Below, one piece after another: positions 32,106 through 41,537 of a DNA stretch of 64,000 nt. A program made the translations under genes and the position numbers. Position 1 is the stretch's first letter, and each line of letters starts with the position of its first letter. A model generated the notes under the pieces. It was not told the origin of the DNA. It ran no database searches and worked only from the letters and a program-made list of their open reading frames with translations. Source of the DNA: Achromobacter marplatensis (lineage in GTDB: Bacteria; Pseudomonadota; Gammaproteobacteria; Burkholderiales; Burkholderiaceae_B); the NCBI RefSeq assembly GCF_002209535.1, contig NZ_NJIG01000008.1:62001-126000 (forward strand), written 5' to 3'.

Positions 32106-33068
32106 TCAGGCGGCGACGTTGATCGACACGAACCAGGGCGTGAAGCGCCGGACGCTGATCGGCATCATGTCTTCAAGGGTCGCCAGCGCGGCATTGGTAT
32201 CGTCCAGCGGGAAATGGCCCGATACCGGCAAGCCGCCAGCCGCCATGGACAGGCGCAGCGTGCCGGTGCGATAGGGCCGCAGCGCGGCAATCACTTCGGC
32301 CAGCGGGCGGCCGCGGGCGTCGACCCAGCCGGATTCCCAGGCCGCCTCGGCCATGAGCTCGGCGCGGGGGGTATCCATGCGGGATGCGTCGAAACGGGCG
32401 CCGGTGCCGGCGCGCACGGAACCGTGGGCGCCCGACATGGTTTCCACTTCCACTTCATGTTCGTGCACCACGACGACGGTGCGTTGCGCCTGCTGGCGGA
32501 CCATGTAACGGGTGCCCAGGGCGCGCACGGTGCCCTCGGCGGTCTGCACCAGGAAAGGGCGGCGCGCATCGGGGGCGACGGATACGGTCACGGCGCCATC
32601 CAGCAGGCGGACCTGGCGGTAGGCGGGCGTGAAATCCAGATTGACGCGGCTGCGTGCGTCCAGCAGCAATTGGCTGCCGTCCGACAGCACGTACCGGCGC
32701 CGTTCGCCGGTGGCCGTGGCCGCGTCGGCGGCCACGTTGTTCAGCGGGTAATAGGCGTTGCCGACATAGGCGGCGCAAGCGCCCGTACTGGCGAGCGCCA
32801 GCGCGCCGGTCAGAAAGCGGCGTCGGGCCGGCATGATGGCCGGCGGCGGCGGGATCAGGGGCTGCGCGGGTGATCCGGCGGCGTACCCGGCAGGGTAAGC
32901 GTCGCCGAGCCGGCCGAATGTCGATCCTGAGAGCGAGCCTGTCAGCTGTTGCCAGGCATTCTCATGGACAGGGTCAGCCGCACGCCACGCCAGGAAGTCG
33001 TTGTAGTCCTGCGCGGTCGCTTTGCCGGAGCGCAGCAGCAGCAACCAATTGATCACCTGGTCCGCCAT
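32106..33068 (-). CDS. FecR-family anti-sigma/sigma-regulator protein, orphan
   Basis: 320 aa from the ATG at 33068, chosen for the AAGGA site 6-7 bases upstream; an in-frame ATG at 33107 has none. The N-terminal DUF4880-type domain (VINWLLLLRSGKATAQDYND, then ENAWQQL) binds a sigma factor in relatives. A basic RRRF motif plus hydrophobic segment (about 81-103) could be a Tat-type membrane anchor. The FecR domain (about 110-220) contains YVLSDGSQLLLDARSRVN and FLVQTAEGTVRALGTRY. Normally such genes sit between an ECF sigma gene and a TonB receptor gene; neither is present here. Confidence 0.88.
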   Translation of the reverse strand: MADQVINWLLLLRSGKATAQDYNDFLAWRAADPVHENAWQQLTGSLSGSTFGRLGDAYPAGYAAGSPAQPLIPPPPAIMPARRRFLTGALALASTGACAAYVGNAYYPLNNVAADAATATGERRRYVLSDGSQLLLDARSRVNLDFTPAYRQVRLLDGAVTVSVAPDARRPFLVQTAEGTVRALGTRYMVRQQAQRTVVVVHEHEVEVETMSGAHGSVRAGTGARFDASRMDTPRAELMAEAAWESGWVDARGRPLAEVIAALRPYRTGTLRLSMAAGGLPVSGHFPLDDTNAALATLEDMMPISVRRFTPWFVSINVAA

Positions 33069-33207
33069 GGGTTGTCCTTGGGCGTACTTCACTTCATCTT
33101 CCCGCATGCGGTGCTGGCGGGGATCCTTTCGATGGCAATTTGTAAATAATAAAGGTTTTTTACCAAAGATTACGGCCCGATTGTCAATTCTTGACGAATC
33201 TAAAGCA

Positions 33208-33233
33208 AAAAAGCCGGCTGAAGCCGGCTTTTT
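33208..33233. terminator. Bidirectional terminator after murJ
   Basis: AAAAAGCCGG and CCGGCTTTTT pair around CTGAAG, with A and T runs on both sides. It lies 29 bp after the murJ stop and upstream of the fecR-like gene, separating the two minus-strand units. Confidence 0.9.
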
Positions 33234-33261
33234 GATGGGGAAGGTACCCTAACGGCCGAAA

Positions 33262-34821
33262 TTACCGGCTGGGACGTCGTCCAAAATCTCTAGGACGGAA
33301 GCCAAAGAGTAACAACATTCCGAAGTAGACCAGGCCACTGGCGGCCAATACGCCGCCCAGCCAGGCCGCGCGCAGGCCGGAATGGGCCTGCAGGCCAATC
33401 CAATCGATCCGCCCGTCGGCATACCAAAGCAGGGCAGACAGCGCGGCCAGCGCGGGGATCAGGCGCAGCGCGAACACCGCCCAGCCGGGGCCCGGCTGAT
33501 ACACGCCGCGGCGGCGCAGGCCGATCAGCAGCGCCAGTGCATTCAGGCACGCACCCAATCCGATGGCCAAGGCCAGGCCGGCGTGTGCCATCAGCGGCAC
33601 CAGCGCCACGTTCATCAGCTGGGTCAGGATCAGCACGCCGATGGCGATCTTGACCGGCGTGCGGATGTCCTGCTTGGCATAGAAGCCCGGTGCCAGGATC
33701 TTTACCGACAGCAGGCCGATCAGGCCGACCGAATAGGAAATCACGGCCAGGCGGGTCTGCAGCACGTCTTGGGCAGCGAAGGCGCCATAGTGGAACAGGG
33801 TGGCGACCAGGCCGTCCGATAGCAGCGCCATGCCCACCGCGGCAGGCAGGCCCAGCAGCAGCACCAGGCGCAGGCCCCAGTCCAGCAGGGCGCTGTAGCC
33901 GCCGTGGTCGTCGCGAGCGTGCGCGGCGGACAGGCTGGGCAGCAGCACCGTGCCCAGGGCGACGCCCAATAGCGCGGTGGGAAATTCCATCAGGCGGTCG
34001 GCAAACGACAGCCACGTCACGCTGCCCGGCATCAGCCAGGTGGCGATGTTGGTGTTGATCAGCAGGGAGATCTGCGCCACCGAGACGCCCAGCGTGGCGG
34101 GGGCCATCTGCTTGAGGATGCGCTGCACGGTGGGGTCGGCCCACGCTTCGCGGAAACGCAGGGAGAAGCGCGGCGTCAGGCCCAACCGCGACAGGGCGAT
34201 CCACTGCACCGCCAACTGGGCCACCCCGCCGATCATGACGCCGATGGCCAGCGCGTAGACGGGGATGTCCATGCGGGGTGCGAGCCAGATGCAGGCGGCG
34301 ATCATGGAAAGGTTCAGCAGTACCGGCGTGAATGCGGGGACGGCGAAACGGCGCCAGGTGTTCAAGACGCCTGAGGCGAAGGCGATGAGCGACATGCAGA
34401 AGATGTAGGGGAACATCATCCGCGTCATCCAGACGGCGGCGCCGAATTCGGTATCGCGGGCCGCGCCGCGCAAGCCGCTGGCCATGGCGGACACTACCCA
34501 CGGGGCGGCCACGATGCCAATCAGCGTGATCAGCATCAGCGTGGCCGTCAACAGCAGGGCCACGCGGTCCAGCAGGGTCCGGACCTCTTCTTCGGAGCGG
34601 TTGTTGCGCGCGGTGCCCAAGATGGGCACGAAGGCCTGGGCGAAAGCGCCCTCGGCGAACAGGCGCCGCAACAGGTTGGGAATACGGAAGGCGACCCAGA
34701 AGGCGTCGGTGATAGGGCCGGCGCCGAAGGCGCGGGCGACCAGGATGTCTCGGATCAGGCCGGAAATGCGGGACAGCAGGGTGAAGCTGCTGACGGTGGC
34801 CGCCGAACGGAACAGGCTCAT
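33262..34821 (-). CDS. murJ: Lipid II flippase MurJ (MviN)
   Basis: 519 aa with about 14 membrane segments of the MOP superfamily. The N-terminus FRSAATVSSFTLLSRISGLIRDILVARAFGAG, the Asp/Phe-rich TDAFWVAFRIPNLLRRLFAEGAF and LPSLSAAHA are signatures of MurJ. Conserved Arg residues (R18 and R24 region, RIPNLLRRL) line the cavity that binds the lipid II headgroup. It flips lipid II across the inner membrane for peptidoglycan synthesis. It is essential in most Gram-negative bacteria. It is downstream of a REP-like repeat and ends at a strong terminator. Confidence 0.96.
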   Translation of the reverse strand: MSLFRSAATVSSFTLLSRISGLIRDILVARAFGAGPITDAFWVAFRIPNLLRRLFAEGAFAQAFVPILGTARNNRSEEEVRTLLDRVALLLTATLMLITLIGIVAAPWVVSAMASGLRGAARDTEFGAAVWMTRMMFPYIFCMSLIAFASGVLNTWRRFAVPAFTPVLLNLSMIAACIWLAPRMDIPVYALAIGVMIGGVAQLAVQWIALSRLGLTPRFSLRFREAWADPTVQRILKQMAPATLGVSVAQISLLINTNIATWLMPGSVTWLSFADRLMEFPTALLGVALGTVLLPSLSAAHARDDHGGYSALLDWGLRLVLLLGLPAAVGMALLSDGLVATLFHYGAFAAQDVLQTRLAVISYSVGLIGLLSVKILAPGFYAKQDIRTPVKIAIGVLILTQLMNVALVPLMAHAGLALAIGLGACLNALALLIGLRRRGVYQPGPGWAVFALRLIPALAALSALLWYADGRIDWIGLQAHSGLRAAWLGGVLAASGLVYFGMLLLFGFRPRDFGRRPSR

Positions 34822-34919
34822 GGATGGGGACTACGTAAAAATGGGGCCGATTGGCCCCGAAAACACAATGCCCGTTGAAAGGGGCCTTGCTCCGCCGCAC
34901 GCTGCTTCACACAAGAATG

Positions 34920-35003
34920 CCTTTTTCCCGCCGGGCCGCCCCAAGGGAAAAAGCGCCCCCTCGGGGGGCAGCAAGCGTGCGAAGCATGCGCGGCGTGGGG
35001 GCA
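34920..35003. repeat. GC-rich palindromic (REP-like) element
   Basis: The 182-bp gap between murJ and the short-chain dehydrogenase holds TTTTTCCC...GGGAAAAA (34920-34952), CCCCCTCGGGGGG and several GCATGC/GCGTGCG motifs ending GTGGGGGC. This mosaic of short palindromes looks like the intergenic repeat elements common in Achromobacter and Bordetella. A genome-wide count is needed to confirm. Confidence 0.5.
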
Positions 35004-35762
35004 TTATTTCGGCGGCATGCGGATGGCACCGTCCAGGCGGATGGTCTCGCCGTTCAGCATATCGTTCGTGACGATGCTGTAGACCAGCTTGGCATAGTCT
35101 TCCGGACGACCCAGGCGGGCGGGGAAGGGGATGCTGGCGGCCAGCGAATCCTGCACTTCCTGGGGCATGCCGAAAATCATCGGCGTGCCGAAGATGCCCG
35201 GGGCAATGGTCATGCAGCGGATGCCCGTCTTGGCCAGATCGCGGGCGATCGGCAGGGTCATGCCGGCGACGCCGGCCTTCGATGCGGCATAGGCCGCCTG
35301 GCCGATCTGGCCGTCGAACGCGGCGACCGAGGCGGTGTTGATCATCACGCCGCGTTCGCCGGTGGGTTCGGGCGTATTGGCGCTCATGGCTTCGGCGGCC
35401 AGGCGCATCATGTTGAAGCTGCCGATCAGGTTGATCGACACGACCTTCTGGAACAGGTCCAGCGGATGCGCGCCGTTCTTGCCCACGATCTTGGCAGCGG
35501 GCGCCACGCCCGCGCAGTTCACCAGGCCGAAAAGGGCGCCCAGTTCAAGCGCCGCGGCGACGGCGCTCTTGCCGTCGGCTTCCTGCGTCACGTCGCAATG
35601 GACGTAGCGCTGGCCGAGTTCCTTCGCCAGGGCCTGGCCGGGCTCGTCCTGCACGTCGGCGATGACGACCTTGGCGCCGTTTTCCACCAGCATGCGCACG
35701 GTGCCTGCACCCAGGCCGGACGCGCCGCCCGTAACGATGAATACCTTGTTCGCGATTTCCAT
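35004..35762 (-). CDS. Short-chain dehydrogenase, 3-hydroxyacyl-CoA dehydrogenase type
   Basis: 252 aa. NAD-binding TGGASGLG (11-18), Asp36 in VIADV selecting NAD, NNAG-equivalent VNCAG (81-85), and the catalytic Ser145, Tyr158 and Lys162 (NTASV, YAASK). The segments [21 protein letters not shown] and [15 protein letters not shown] match type-II 3-hydroxyacyl-CoA dehydrogenases (human HSD17B10-like), which act in isoleucine or fatty-acid breakdown. Substrate assignment is by similarity only. It is a single gene, 134 bp after adk on the same strand. Confidence 0.92.
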   Translation of the reverse strand: MEIANKVFIVTGGASGLGAGTVRMLVENGAKVVIADVQDEPGQALAKELGQRYVHCDVTQEADGKSAVAAALELGALFGLVNCAGVAPAAKIVGKNGAHPLDLFQKVVSINLIGSFNMMRLAAEAMSANTPEPTGERGVMINTASVAAFDGQIGQAAYAASKAGVAGMTLPIARDLAKTGIRCMTIAPGIFGTPMIFGMPQEVQDSLAASIPFPARLGRPEDYAKLVYSIVTNDMLNGETIRLDGAIRMPPK

Positions 35763-35823
35763 GTCTCTACCACCAGATCAGTTCAAGGGGATGAATGCGG
35801 CGCGGCGGGCGCCGAATGTGACA

Positions 35824-35876
35824 AGGCCTTCGGGCCGGGGCAGGAACGCATCGCGTCCGGCCGGCGCCGAAGGCCT
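35824..35876. repeat. Long inverted repeat between adk and the dehydrogenase gene
   Basis: AGGCCTTCGG (35824-35833) pairs with CCGAAGGCCT (35867-35876), extended inward by GCCGG/CCGGC. It would form a 15-bp imperfect stem after adk (minus strand). It may terminate adk transcription or be a REP-like element. Confidence 0.5.
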
Positions 35877-35896
35877 GTGGGCCATCAATGCGCCAA

Positions 35897-36571
<675 letters not shown>

Positions 36572-36644
36572 TTATTTTTTGTGATCCGGGGGATTATGCC
36601 GCAACGCAGCAGCCAATGCGGAGCCGCGCTATGGGAAATAACCC

Positions 36645-37409
36645 TTATATCTGTTTGCTGTAGATCAACCGGACGCGCTCCAGATCCGCCGGGGTATCTA
36701 CCCCTGCCGCAGGAGGGCTGGAGGCCCGGTGGACGACGATGTGGTGGCCATGTTCCATGGCGCGCAGCTGTTCCAGCGACTCGAACCGTTCCAGCACGCC
36801 TTGCGGCAGGGTCGGGAAGCGGCGCAGGAAGGACACGCGGTAGGCGTACAGCCCGATGTGATGCCAGGCGGGCAACCCGTCGGCCAGCACGCGTTCGCCA
36901 GCGGCCAAGGCGTCACGGGCCCAGGGAATGGGGGCGCGCGAGAAATACAGCGCGCGGCCGTCGACGGCACAGACCAGCTTGACGACATTCGGGTTGAAGA
37001 GCGCGTCCGCGTCGGCCAGCGGGCAGGCGCAGGTAGCGATGTCGGCTTCCGGATGGGCCTGGAGCTTGGCTGCGACGGCGTCGATGAGTTCGGGTTCGAT
37101 CAGCGGTTCGTCGCCCTGGACGTTTACCACGATGGCATCGTCGGGCAGGCCCAACTGCTCCACGGCTTCTGCCAGGCGGTCAGTGCCGGTGGGGTGGTCG
37201 CCGCGCGTCATCAGCGCGGTCAGGCCATGGGCGTCGGCAGCAGCCTGAACGCGGACGTCATCCGTCGCGATGTACAACTGCGATGCGCCCGACAGGGCGG
37301 CCCGTTCGGCCGTGCGCACGACCATCGGCTTGCCGGCGATGTCGGCAAGCGGTTTATCAGGCAGGCGGGTCGAGGCGGTCCGCGCCGGGATCAGGGCAAT
37401 GAAGCTCAC
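36645..37409 (-). CDS. kdsB: 3-deoxy-manno-octulosonate cytidylyltransferase
   Basis: 254 aa. The nucleotidyltransferase start [19 protein letters not shown] is diagnostic, followed by [27 protein letters not shown] (metal Asp) and the C-terminal PADLERVR. It activates KDO as CMP-KDO for the lipopolysaccharide inner core, so it acts in the cytoplasm alongside LpxK's pathway. It is 11 bp after the Trm112-like gene and probably part of the same transcript. Confidence 0.97.
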   Translation of the reverse strand: MSFIALIPARTASTRLPDKPLADIAGKPMVVRTAERAALSGASQLYIATDDVRVQAAADAHGLTALMTRGDHPTGTDRLAEAVEQLGLPDDAIVVNVQGDEPLIEPELIDAVAAKLQAHPEADIATCACPLADADALFNPNVVKLVCAVDGRALYFSRAPIPWARDALAAGERVLADGLPAWHHIGLYAYRVSFLRRFPTLPQGVLERFESLEQLRAMEHGHHIVVHRASSPPAAGVDTPADLERVRLIYSKQI

Positions 37410-37420
37410 GATGGGGGCGT

Positions 37421-37603
37421 TCAGTTGGCGGCGGGCGTTTCGTCCAGCGCGCGGGCTTCCGACTCCAGCATGACGGGGATGCCGTCACGCAGCGGGAAGG
37501 CCAGGCGGTCGGCGCGGCAAACCAGTTCGGCTTGCTGCCGGTCGTGTTCGAGGCGGCCCTTGCACAAGGGGCAGACGAGGATGTCGAGAAGTCGGGATTC
37601 CAT
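37421..37603 (-). CDS. ycaR: Trm112-family small zinc-binding protein (YcaR)
   Basis: 60 aa from the ATG at 37603; the frame is open upstream but the 60-residue form is the family length. [20 protein letters not shown] gives one CxxC pair; a third Cys lies in [21 protein letters not shown], the YcaR/Trm112 core. The E. coli homologue lies between lpxK and kdsB exactly as here. Trm112 in eukaryotes activates methyltransferases; the bacterial role is not settled. Confidence 0.93.
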   Translation of the reverse strand: MESRLLDILVCPLCKGRLEHDRQQAELVCRADRLAFPLRDGIPVMLESEARALDETPAAN

Positions 37604-37654
37604 GACCGCGATTCTAAAACAGTTTTGGGGGCGGGCAGAGGGGAGCTTTCGCCG

Positions 37655-37683
37655 GGGCTTGGCAGCGCAGCGCTGCCAAGCCC
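37655..37683. terminator. Strong hairpin in the lpxK-ycaR gap
   Basis: GGGCTTGGCAGC and GCTGCCAAGCCC form a 12-bp stem around GCAGC. A T run (37688-37692) follows only on the plus strand, although all neighbouring genes are on the minus strand. On the minus strand it may be an mRNA stability or partial-termination element. Confidence 0.5.
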
Positions 37684-37692
37684 GCGCTTTTT

Positions 37693-38736
37693 CTAGGCGG
37701 GGGCAGGCTGGCGCAGGGCCTTCGCCATCCAATCGAACAGTTGCGGGTCCGAGAAGGCGGCCTGCACCGGCACTTCCCACAACCGCGCGTCGTGCAAGGC
37801 GGCGCACTTGATCGCGTCCTTGGACGTGACGAGGATGGTCTCCGCCGTGATCGCCTGGAAGGGCGATTCCGCATAGTCGTGGTGATCGGGCAGAGGCAGC
37901 GTCGCATCCAGCGCGATACCGGCGGCGCGCAGCGTCGCGAAAAACCGTTCGGGGTTGCCGATACCGGCCGCGGCCGCGATGCGCGGCTGCCCCGCATAGG
38001 CGGACAACGGCCGGGTGCCGCCACCTTCGATCTGGCGGGTTTCGCCCGGCTCCAGCCACATCCGCACCTGGCGTGGACGGGCACTGCCCGTTACCGGCGG
38101 TCGGCCGTCGGCGGTGCCGATATTGGTGACCACCACATCCACATCCTTCAAGCGGCTGGCGGGTTCACGCAAGGGGCCGGCGGGCAGCAGGCGGCCGTTG
38201 CCGACGCCGCGCTCGTCCTGCACGACGATTTCGATGTCGCGGGCCAGCGCCAGGTGCTGCAGGCCGTCGTCCGAGACGATCACATCCACCTCGGGATGCG
38301 CTTGCAGCAGGGCCTGGGCCGCCAGTGCGCGTTTGGGATGCACCGAGACGGGGGCGCCGGTGGCGCGGGCGATCAGGGCGGGTTCGTCGCCGAAGCGGGC
38401 GGCTTCCAGGGCGCCGGTCCCGACACGGGCGTGTCCATCGATCTTGACGCCATAGCCGCGGCTGACCACGCCGGGCGTGTAGCCGCGGGCGCGCAAGCCC
38501 TCGACCGTGGCAATCACCATCGGCGTCTTGCCTGTGCCGCCCACATAGACGTTACCGACCACCACCACCGGCACGGGGGCGCGGTAGGCCGGGCGGGTGC
38601 CGTCCAGGTATTGCCTGCGCTTGCGCGCCACCGCCCATGCGGTCAGCGCGGACAGGGGCAGCAACAGGCTCGAAAGCCAGCCGCCGTGCTGCCACTGGCG
38701 CGCCAGCAGCGAGGCAGAAGAACGCGGGGTGGTCAC
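37693..38736 (-). CDS. lpxK: Tetraacyldisaccharide 4'-kinase
   Basis: 347 aa from a GTG at 38736 that overlaps the exbD stop (GTGA). It phosphorylates the lipid A disaccharide at the inner membrane. The Walker A is [12 protein letters not shown] at 61-72; ATP-site SRGYGVK, DEPALIA and [17 protein letters not shown] (the DDGLQH motif) are present, and an N-terminal membrane anchor covers about 22-37. Coupling to exbBD is usual in betaproteobacteria. Likely essential. Confidence 0.97.
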   Translation of the reverse strand: MTTPRSSASLLARQWQHGGWLSSLLLPLSALTAWAVARKRRQYLDGTRPAYRAPVPVVVVGNVYVGGTGKTPMVIATVEGLRARGYTPGVVSRGYGVKIDGHARVGTGALEAARFGDEPALIARATGAPVSVHPKRALAAQALLQAHPEVDVIVSDDGLQHLALARDIEIVVQDERGVGNGRLLPAGPLREPASRLKDVDVVVTNIGTADGRPPVTGSARPRQVRMWLEPGETRQIEGGGTRPLSAYAGQPRIAAAAGIGNPERFFATLRAAGIALDATLPLPDHHDYAESPFQAITAETILVTSKDAIKCAALHDARLWEVPVQAAFSDPQLFDWMAKALRQPAPA

Positions 38737-39146
38737 CGGGAAGTCTGGGCGGCGAAGTTGACGCGGCCGATGCCGGCCAGCCGGGCGGCTTCCATGATGT
38801 TGATCACGGATTGGTGGGTGGCTTGGGCGTCGGCGTTGATGACGACCAGCGGCTCGGGCTTGCCGGCCGCGGCCTGGCGCAGGGCGTCGGCGATTTCGGG
38901 CGGGGTGGAAACGTCGATCAGCGTGCCGTTCAGGGCGTAGCGGCCGTCCTGGCTGACGGCGACTTCCAGCGCGGGGGGCGTGTCCTGTTCCGACGACGCC
39001 TGGGGCAGCGTCACCTTCAACTGCGTGAAACGCGCGAACGAGGTGGTGGCCGCCAGGAAGATCAGGATGACCAGCAGGACGTCGATGAGCGGAATCAGGT
39101 TGATGTCCAGTTCATCGCGCTCGCCCCGGGAGCCGCGGAAATTCAT
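38733..39146 (-). CDS. exbD: ExbD/TolR-family transport energiser
   Basis: 137 aa. The N-terminus ends [20 protein letters not shown], with the conserved membrane Asp (LIPLIDV) that carries protons, followed by a periplasmic domain. With ExbB it forms the proton channel that powers TonB-dependent receptors (or a Tol-like function). Start overlaps the exbB stop and its stop overlaps the lpxK start, each by 4 bases, so exbB-exbD-lpxK are translationally coupled. No TonB gene is in the window. Confidence 0.95.
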   Translation of the reverse strand: MNFRGSRGERDELDINLIPLIDVLLVILIFLAATTSFARFTQLKVTLPQASSEQDTPPALEVAVSQDGRYALNGTLIDVSTPPEIADALRQAAAGKPEPLVVINADAQATHQSVINIMEAARLAGIGRVNFAAQTSR

Positions 39147-39817
39147 GAACGGCCCTCGCGCGAAGCGGGAAAGGACGACACGGCGCGGACCAGGCGCGAC
39201 GCGGATTGCTCCATGGCGCTGAGGTAGCCGTCGACGCGGCTGCGCAGGTAGCGGTGCGCGATCATGGCGGGAATGGCGATCAGGATGCCGAAACCGGTGT
39301 TGTACAGCGCCATCGAGATGCCGCGCGCCAGTTGGGCGGGGTCGCCGCCGCCGGGCGTGTACGAACCGAAAATTTCGATCATGCCGACCACGGTGCCGAA
39401 CAGGCCCATCAGCGGCGCGACGACGGCGATGGTGCCGATGGCGGGGATGTAGCGGCTGAGGTCATGCGCGACGGCGCGGCCCGTGTCTTCGACCACGTTG
39501 CGCAGTTCTTCGCGGGGCAGATGACGGTGACGCATCACTTCGGCCAGCACGCGGCCCAGCGGCGAGTTGCGTTCCAGCCGGTTGATCGATTCGGGGGTGT
39601 CCTGGTGGTTGCGCAGCATGTCGGCCACCTGCTCGTTCAGGCCACGGGGCAGGATCAGGCTGCGGCGCAGGGAAAGGAAGCGCTCGAAGATCAGCGCCAG
39701 ACCCAGCACGGATGTCGCCAGCAGGGGCCAGATAGGCCAGCCGGCCTCGCGCAAAATGGAAAGCAAAGCGTTCAACTCCCGGGAAACCGTGGTGCGCAAG
39801 GTGGCGCGCATCGGCAT
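39143..39817 (-). CDS. exbB: ExbB/TolQ-family proton channel protein
   Basis: 224 aa from the ATG at 39817 (a second ATG lies two codons later; neither has a clear ribosome site). A membrane helix at about 25-42 (WPIWPLLATSVLGLALIFE), a cytoplasmic domain, then two helices near 125-150 (IGTIAVVAPLMGLFGTVVGMIEIF, the family signature) and 170-190 (ISMALYNTGFGILIAIPAM, with the Thr/Gly lining). It forms the pentamer around ExbD. First gene of the exbB-exbD-lpxK unit. Confidence 0.95.
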   Translation of the reverse strand: MPMRATLRTTVSRELNALLSILREAGWPIWPLLATSVLGLALIFERFLSLRRSLILPRGLNEQVADMLRNHQDTPESINRLERNSPLGRVLAEVMRHRHLPREELRNVVEDTGRAVAHDLSRYIPAIGTIAVVAPLMGLFGTVVGMIEIFGSYTPGGGDPAQLARGISMALYNTGFGILIAIPAMIAHRYLRSRVDGYLSAMEQSASRLVRAVSSFPASREGRS

Positions 39818-39878
39818 CTGATCAAGCCGAAACTGTAACGGTGCGGCGGGGTTGTGGCAAGGCGGGTTGACCCCGGAA

Positions 39879-39901
39879 TTATCCACAGAAGTTGTGGATA
39901 A
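39879..39901. promoter_or_regulatory. Inverted pair of consensus DnaA boxes
   Basis: TTATCCACA (39879-39887) and TGTGGATAA (39893-39901) are two perfect DnaA boxes facing each other across 5 bp, in the 300-bp divergent gap between exbB and xseA. TGTGGACAG at 40089 is a weaker third match. An AT-rich stretch (39980-40015) follows. The pair could let DnaA regulate xseA or exbBD, or titrate DnaA. It could also fold as a 9-bp hairpin. No other origin feature is seen. Confidence 0.65.
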
Positions 39902-40117
39902 TTCTGTGTAAAACTCTGCCAGAACGCTTGTGGGCACAGGGCTTGCGCTTGTTTGCTTCAAAAGAGCGCAGTGGTGTTTATGTAAAAATCCTATATAAAT
40001 CAATGAATTGCACGGAAATTGCTGGCTGTCTGGCCCGTTGCTGCAAAAAACTGTGGACGCGGTATCATTGCGGCCCGCTACGTATGCCCTGTGGACAGGT
40101 ACGCATCGGAAAGCCTC

Positions 40118-41485
40118 ATGACAATTGAATTTGCAGTCACAAACAACGCATTCGCGCGGGATATCCTGACGGTTGCCCAGCTGAACCAAGCAGTGGGGCA
40201 GTTGTTGGAGCGCAGCATCCCGGCAATATGGGTGCGCGGAGAGATTTCCAACTTCACGGCGGCGGCTTCCGGGCATTGGTACTTCACGCTCAAGGACAGC
40301 CGGGCCTCTGTGCGGGCTGTCATGTTCCGCAGCCGCGCCAGTGCGGTGGGTTTCGTGCCCCGGGCTGGCGATCAGGTCGAAATCCGGGCCAGGGTTTCCC
40401 TGTACGAGGCCCGCGGCGACTATCAGCTGCAGGCCGACGCTATGCGCCGGGCCGGGCTGGGCAACCTATATGAAGCATTTCTGCGGCTGAAAGAGCAATT
40501 GGCCTCTGAGGGCCTGTTCGATCCGGCCCGCAAGCGAGAGCCTGTCCGCCTGCCGCGCGCCATTGGCGTTGTCACGTCGCTGCACGCGGCCGCGCTGCGC
40601 GACGTGCTGTCGGCGCTGGCCCGGCGCGCGCCGCAGGTGCCGATCATCATCTATCCGGCCCCGGTTCAGGGCGCGGACGCCGCCGGCCGCTTGGCGGCCC
40701 AGGTCCGTATGGCCAATGAGCGGGCCGAAGTCGAGACCCTGCTGCTGGTTCGCGGCGGGGGCAGCATCGAAGATCTCTGGAGCTTCAATGACGAAGACCT
40801 GGCACGCCAGGTGGCCGCCAGCGAGATCCCCGTGATCAGCGGCGTCGGGCACGAGACCGACTTCACCATCGTGGACTTCGTGGCCGACGTGCGCGCACCG
40901 ACGCCGACCGCCGCCGCCGAACTGGCCTGCGTGCCGCGCTCCGAACTGCTGGGCCGCGTCATGCAGACCGCCCAGGCCATGGCGCGCGGCCAGCAACGTC
41001 GCCTGGAGCGCGCCGCCCAGCGCCTTGACCGCGCGGCGGCGCAACTGGTGTCCCCGGCGCAACGCCTGGAGCATCAGCGGGAACGCCTGAACAGCCTGCG
41101 CTTCCGCCTGGCCTCAGCCTGGTCCGGTCCGCAAGGCCGGCGCACCGCGCGCGTCAATCTGCTGGCCCAGCGGCTGACGCACCGGGTACCGGACACGGGC
41201 CGCGCCGCCGACCGCCTGGCCGGCGCCGTGCGCCAACTGGGCCAGGCGCATGCCCGCCTGCTGGTCCAGAACCGCAATCGGGTGGCGGCGGCCACCGCGC
41301 AACTGCGCGCACTGGATCCCGGCAACACCCTGGCGCGGGGATACGCGATTGCCCGCGACGGCGAAGGCCGCATCGTGCGCGACGCGGGCACCTTGTCTGC
41401 CGGACAGGCGCTGGATCTGAGCTTCGCGCAAGGCGGCGCCGAGGTCCAGGTGCAGCAGACCCGCAAGACACGCGACGCCGACTGA
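40118..41485 (+). CDS. xseA: Exodeoxyribonuclease VII large subunit
   Basis: 455 aa from the ATG at 40118. The N-terminal OB-fold (about 12-105) includes IPAIWVRGEISNFTAAASGHWYFTLKD. The catalytic region has IGVVTSLHAAALRDVLSALARRAP, LLVRGGGSIEDLWSFNDE and SGVGHETDFTIVDFVADVRAPTPTAAAEL, with the conserved GxxH and Asp residues. Long coiled-coil helices (about 290-400) and the C-terminal domain follow. With XseB it degrades single-stranded DNA. xseB is not in this window. Confidence 0.96.
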   Translation: MTIEFAVTNNAFARDILTVAQLNQAVGQLLERSIPAIWVRGEISNFTAAASGHWYFTLKDSRASVRAVMFRSRASAVGFVPRAGDQVEIRARVSLYEARGDYQLQADAMRRAGLGNLYEAFLRLKEQLASEGLFDPARKREPVRLPRAIGVVTSLHAAALRDVLSALARRAPQVPIIIYPAPVQGADAAGRLAAQVRMANERAEVETLLLVRGGGSIEDLWSFNDEDLARQVAASEIPVISGVGHETDFTIVDFVADVRAPTPTAAAELACVPRSELLGRVMQTAQAMARGQQRRLERAAQRLDRAAAQLVSPAQRLEHQRERLNSLRFRLASAWSGPQGRRTARVNLLAQRLTHRVPDTGRAADRLAGAVRQLGQAHARLLVQNRNRVAAATAQLRALDPGNTLARGYAIARDGEGRIVRDAGTLSAGQALDLSFAQGGAEVQVQQTRKTRDAD

Positions 41486-41537
41486 TACGATTCGGCCTGT
41501 CGAGCGCAGCGCTAGCGACGCGAACAAGGGCAGGGCG

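Noticed and set aside
39879-40020. Possible replication origin at the DnaA boxes
   Set aside because: Only two strong boxes, and no dnaA, dnaN, gidA or parAB genes nearby; a regulatory or titration site is more likely.
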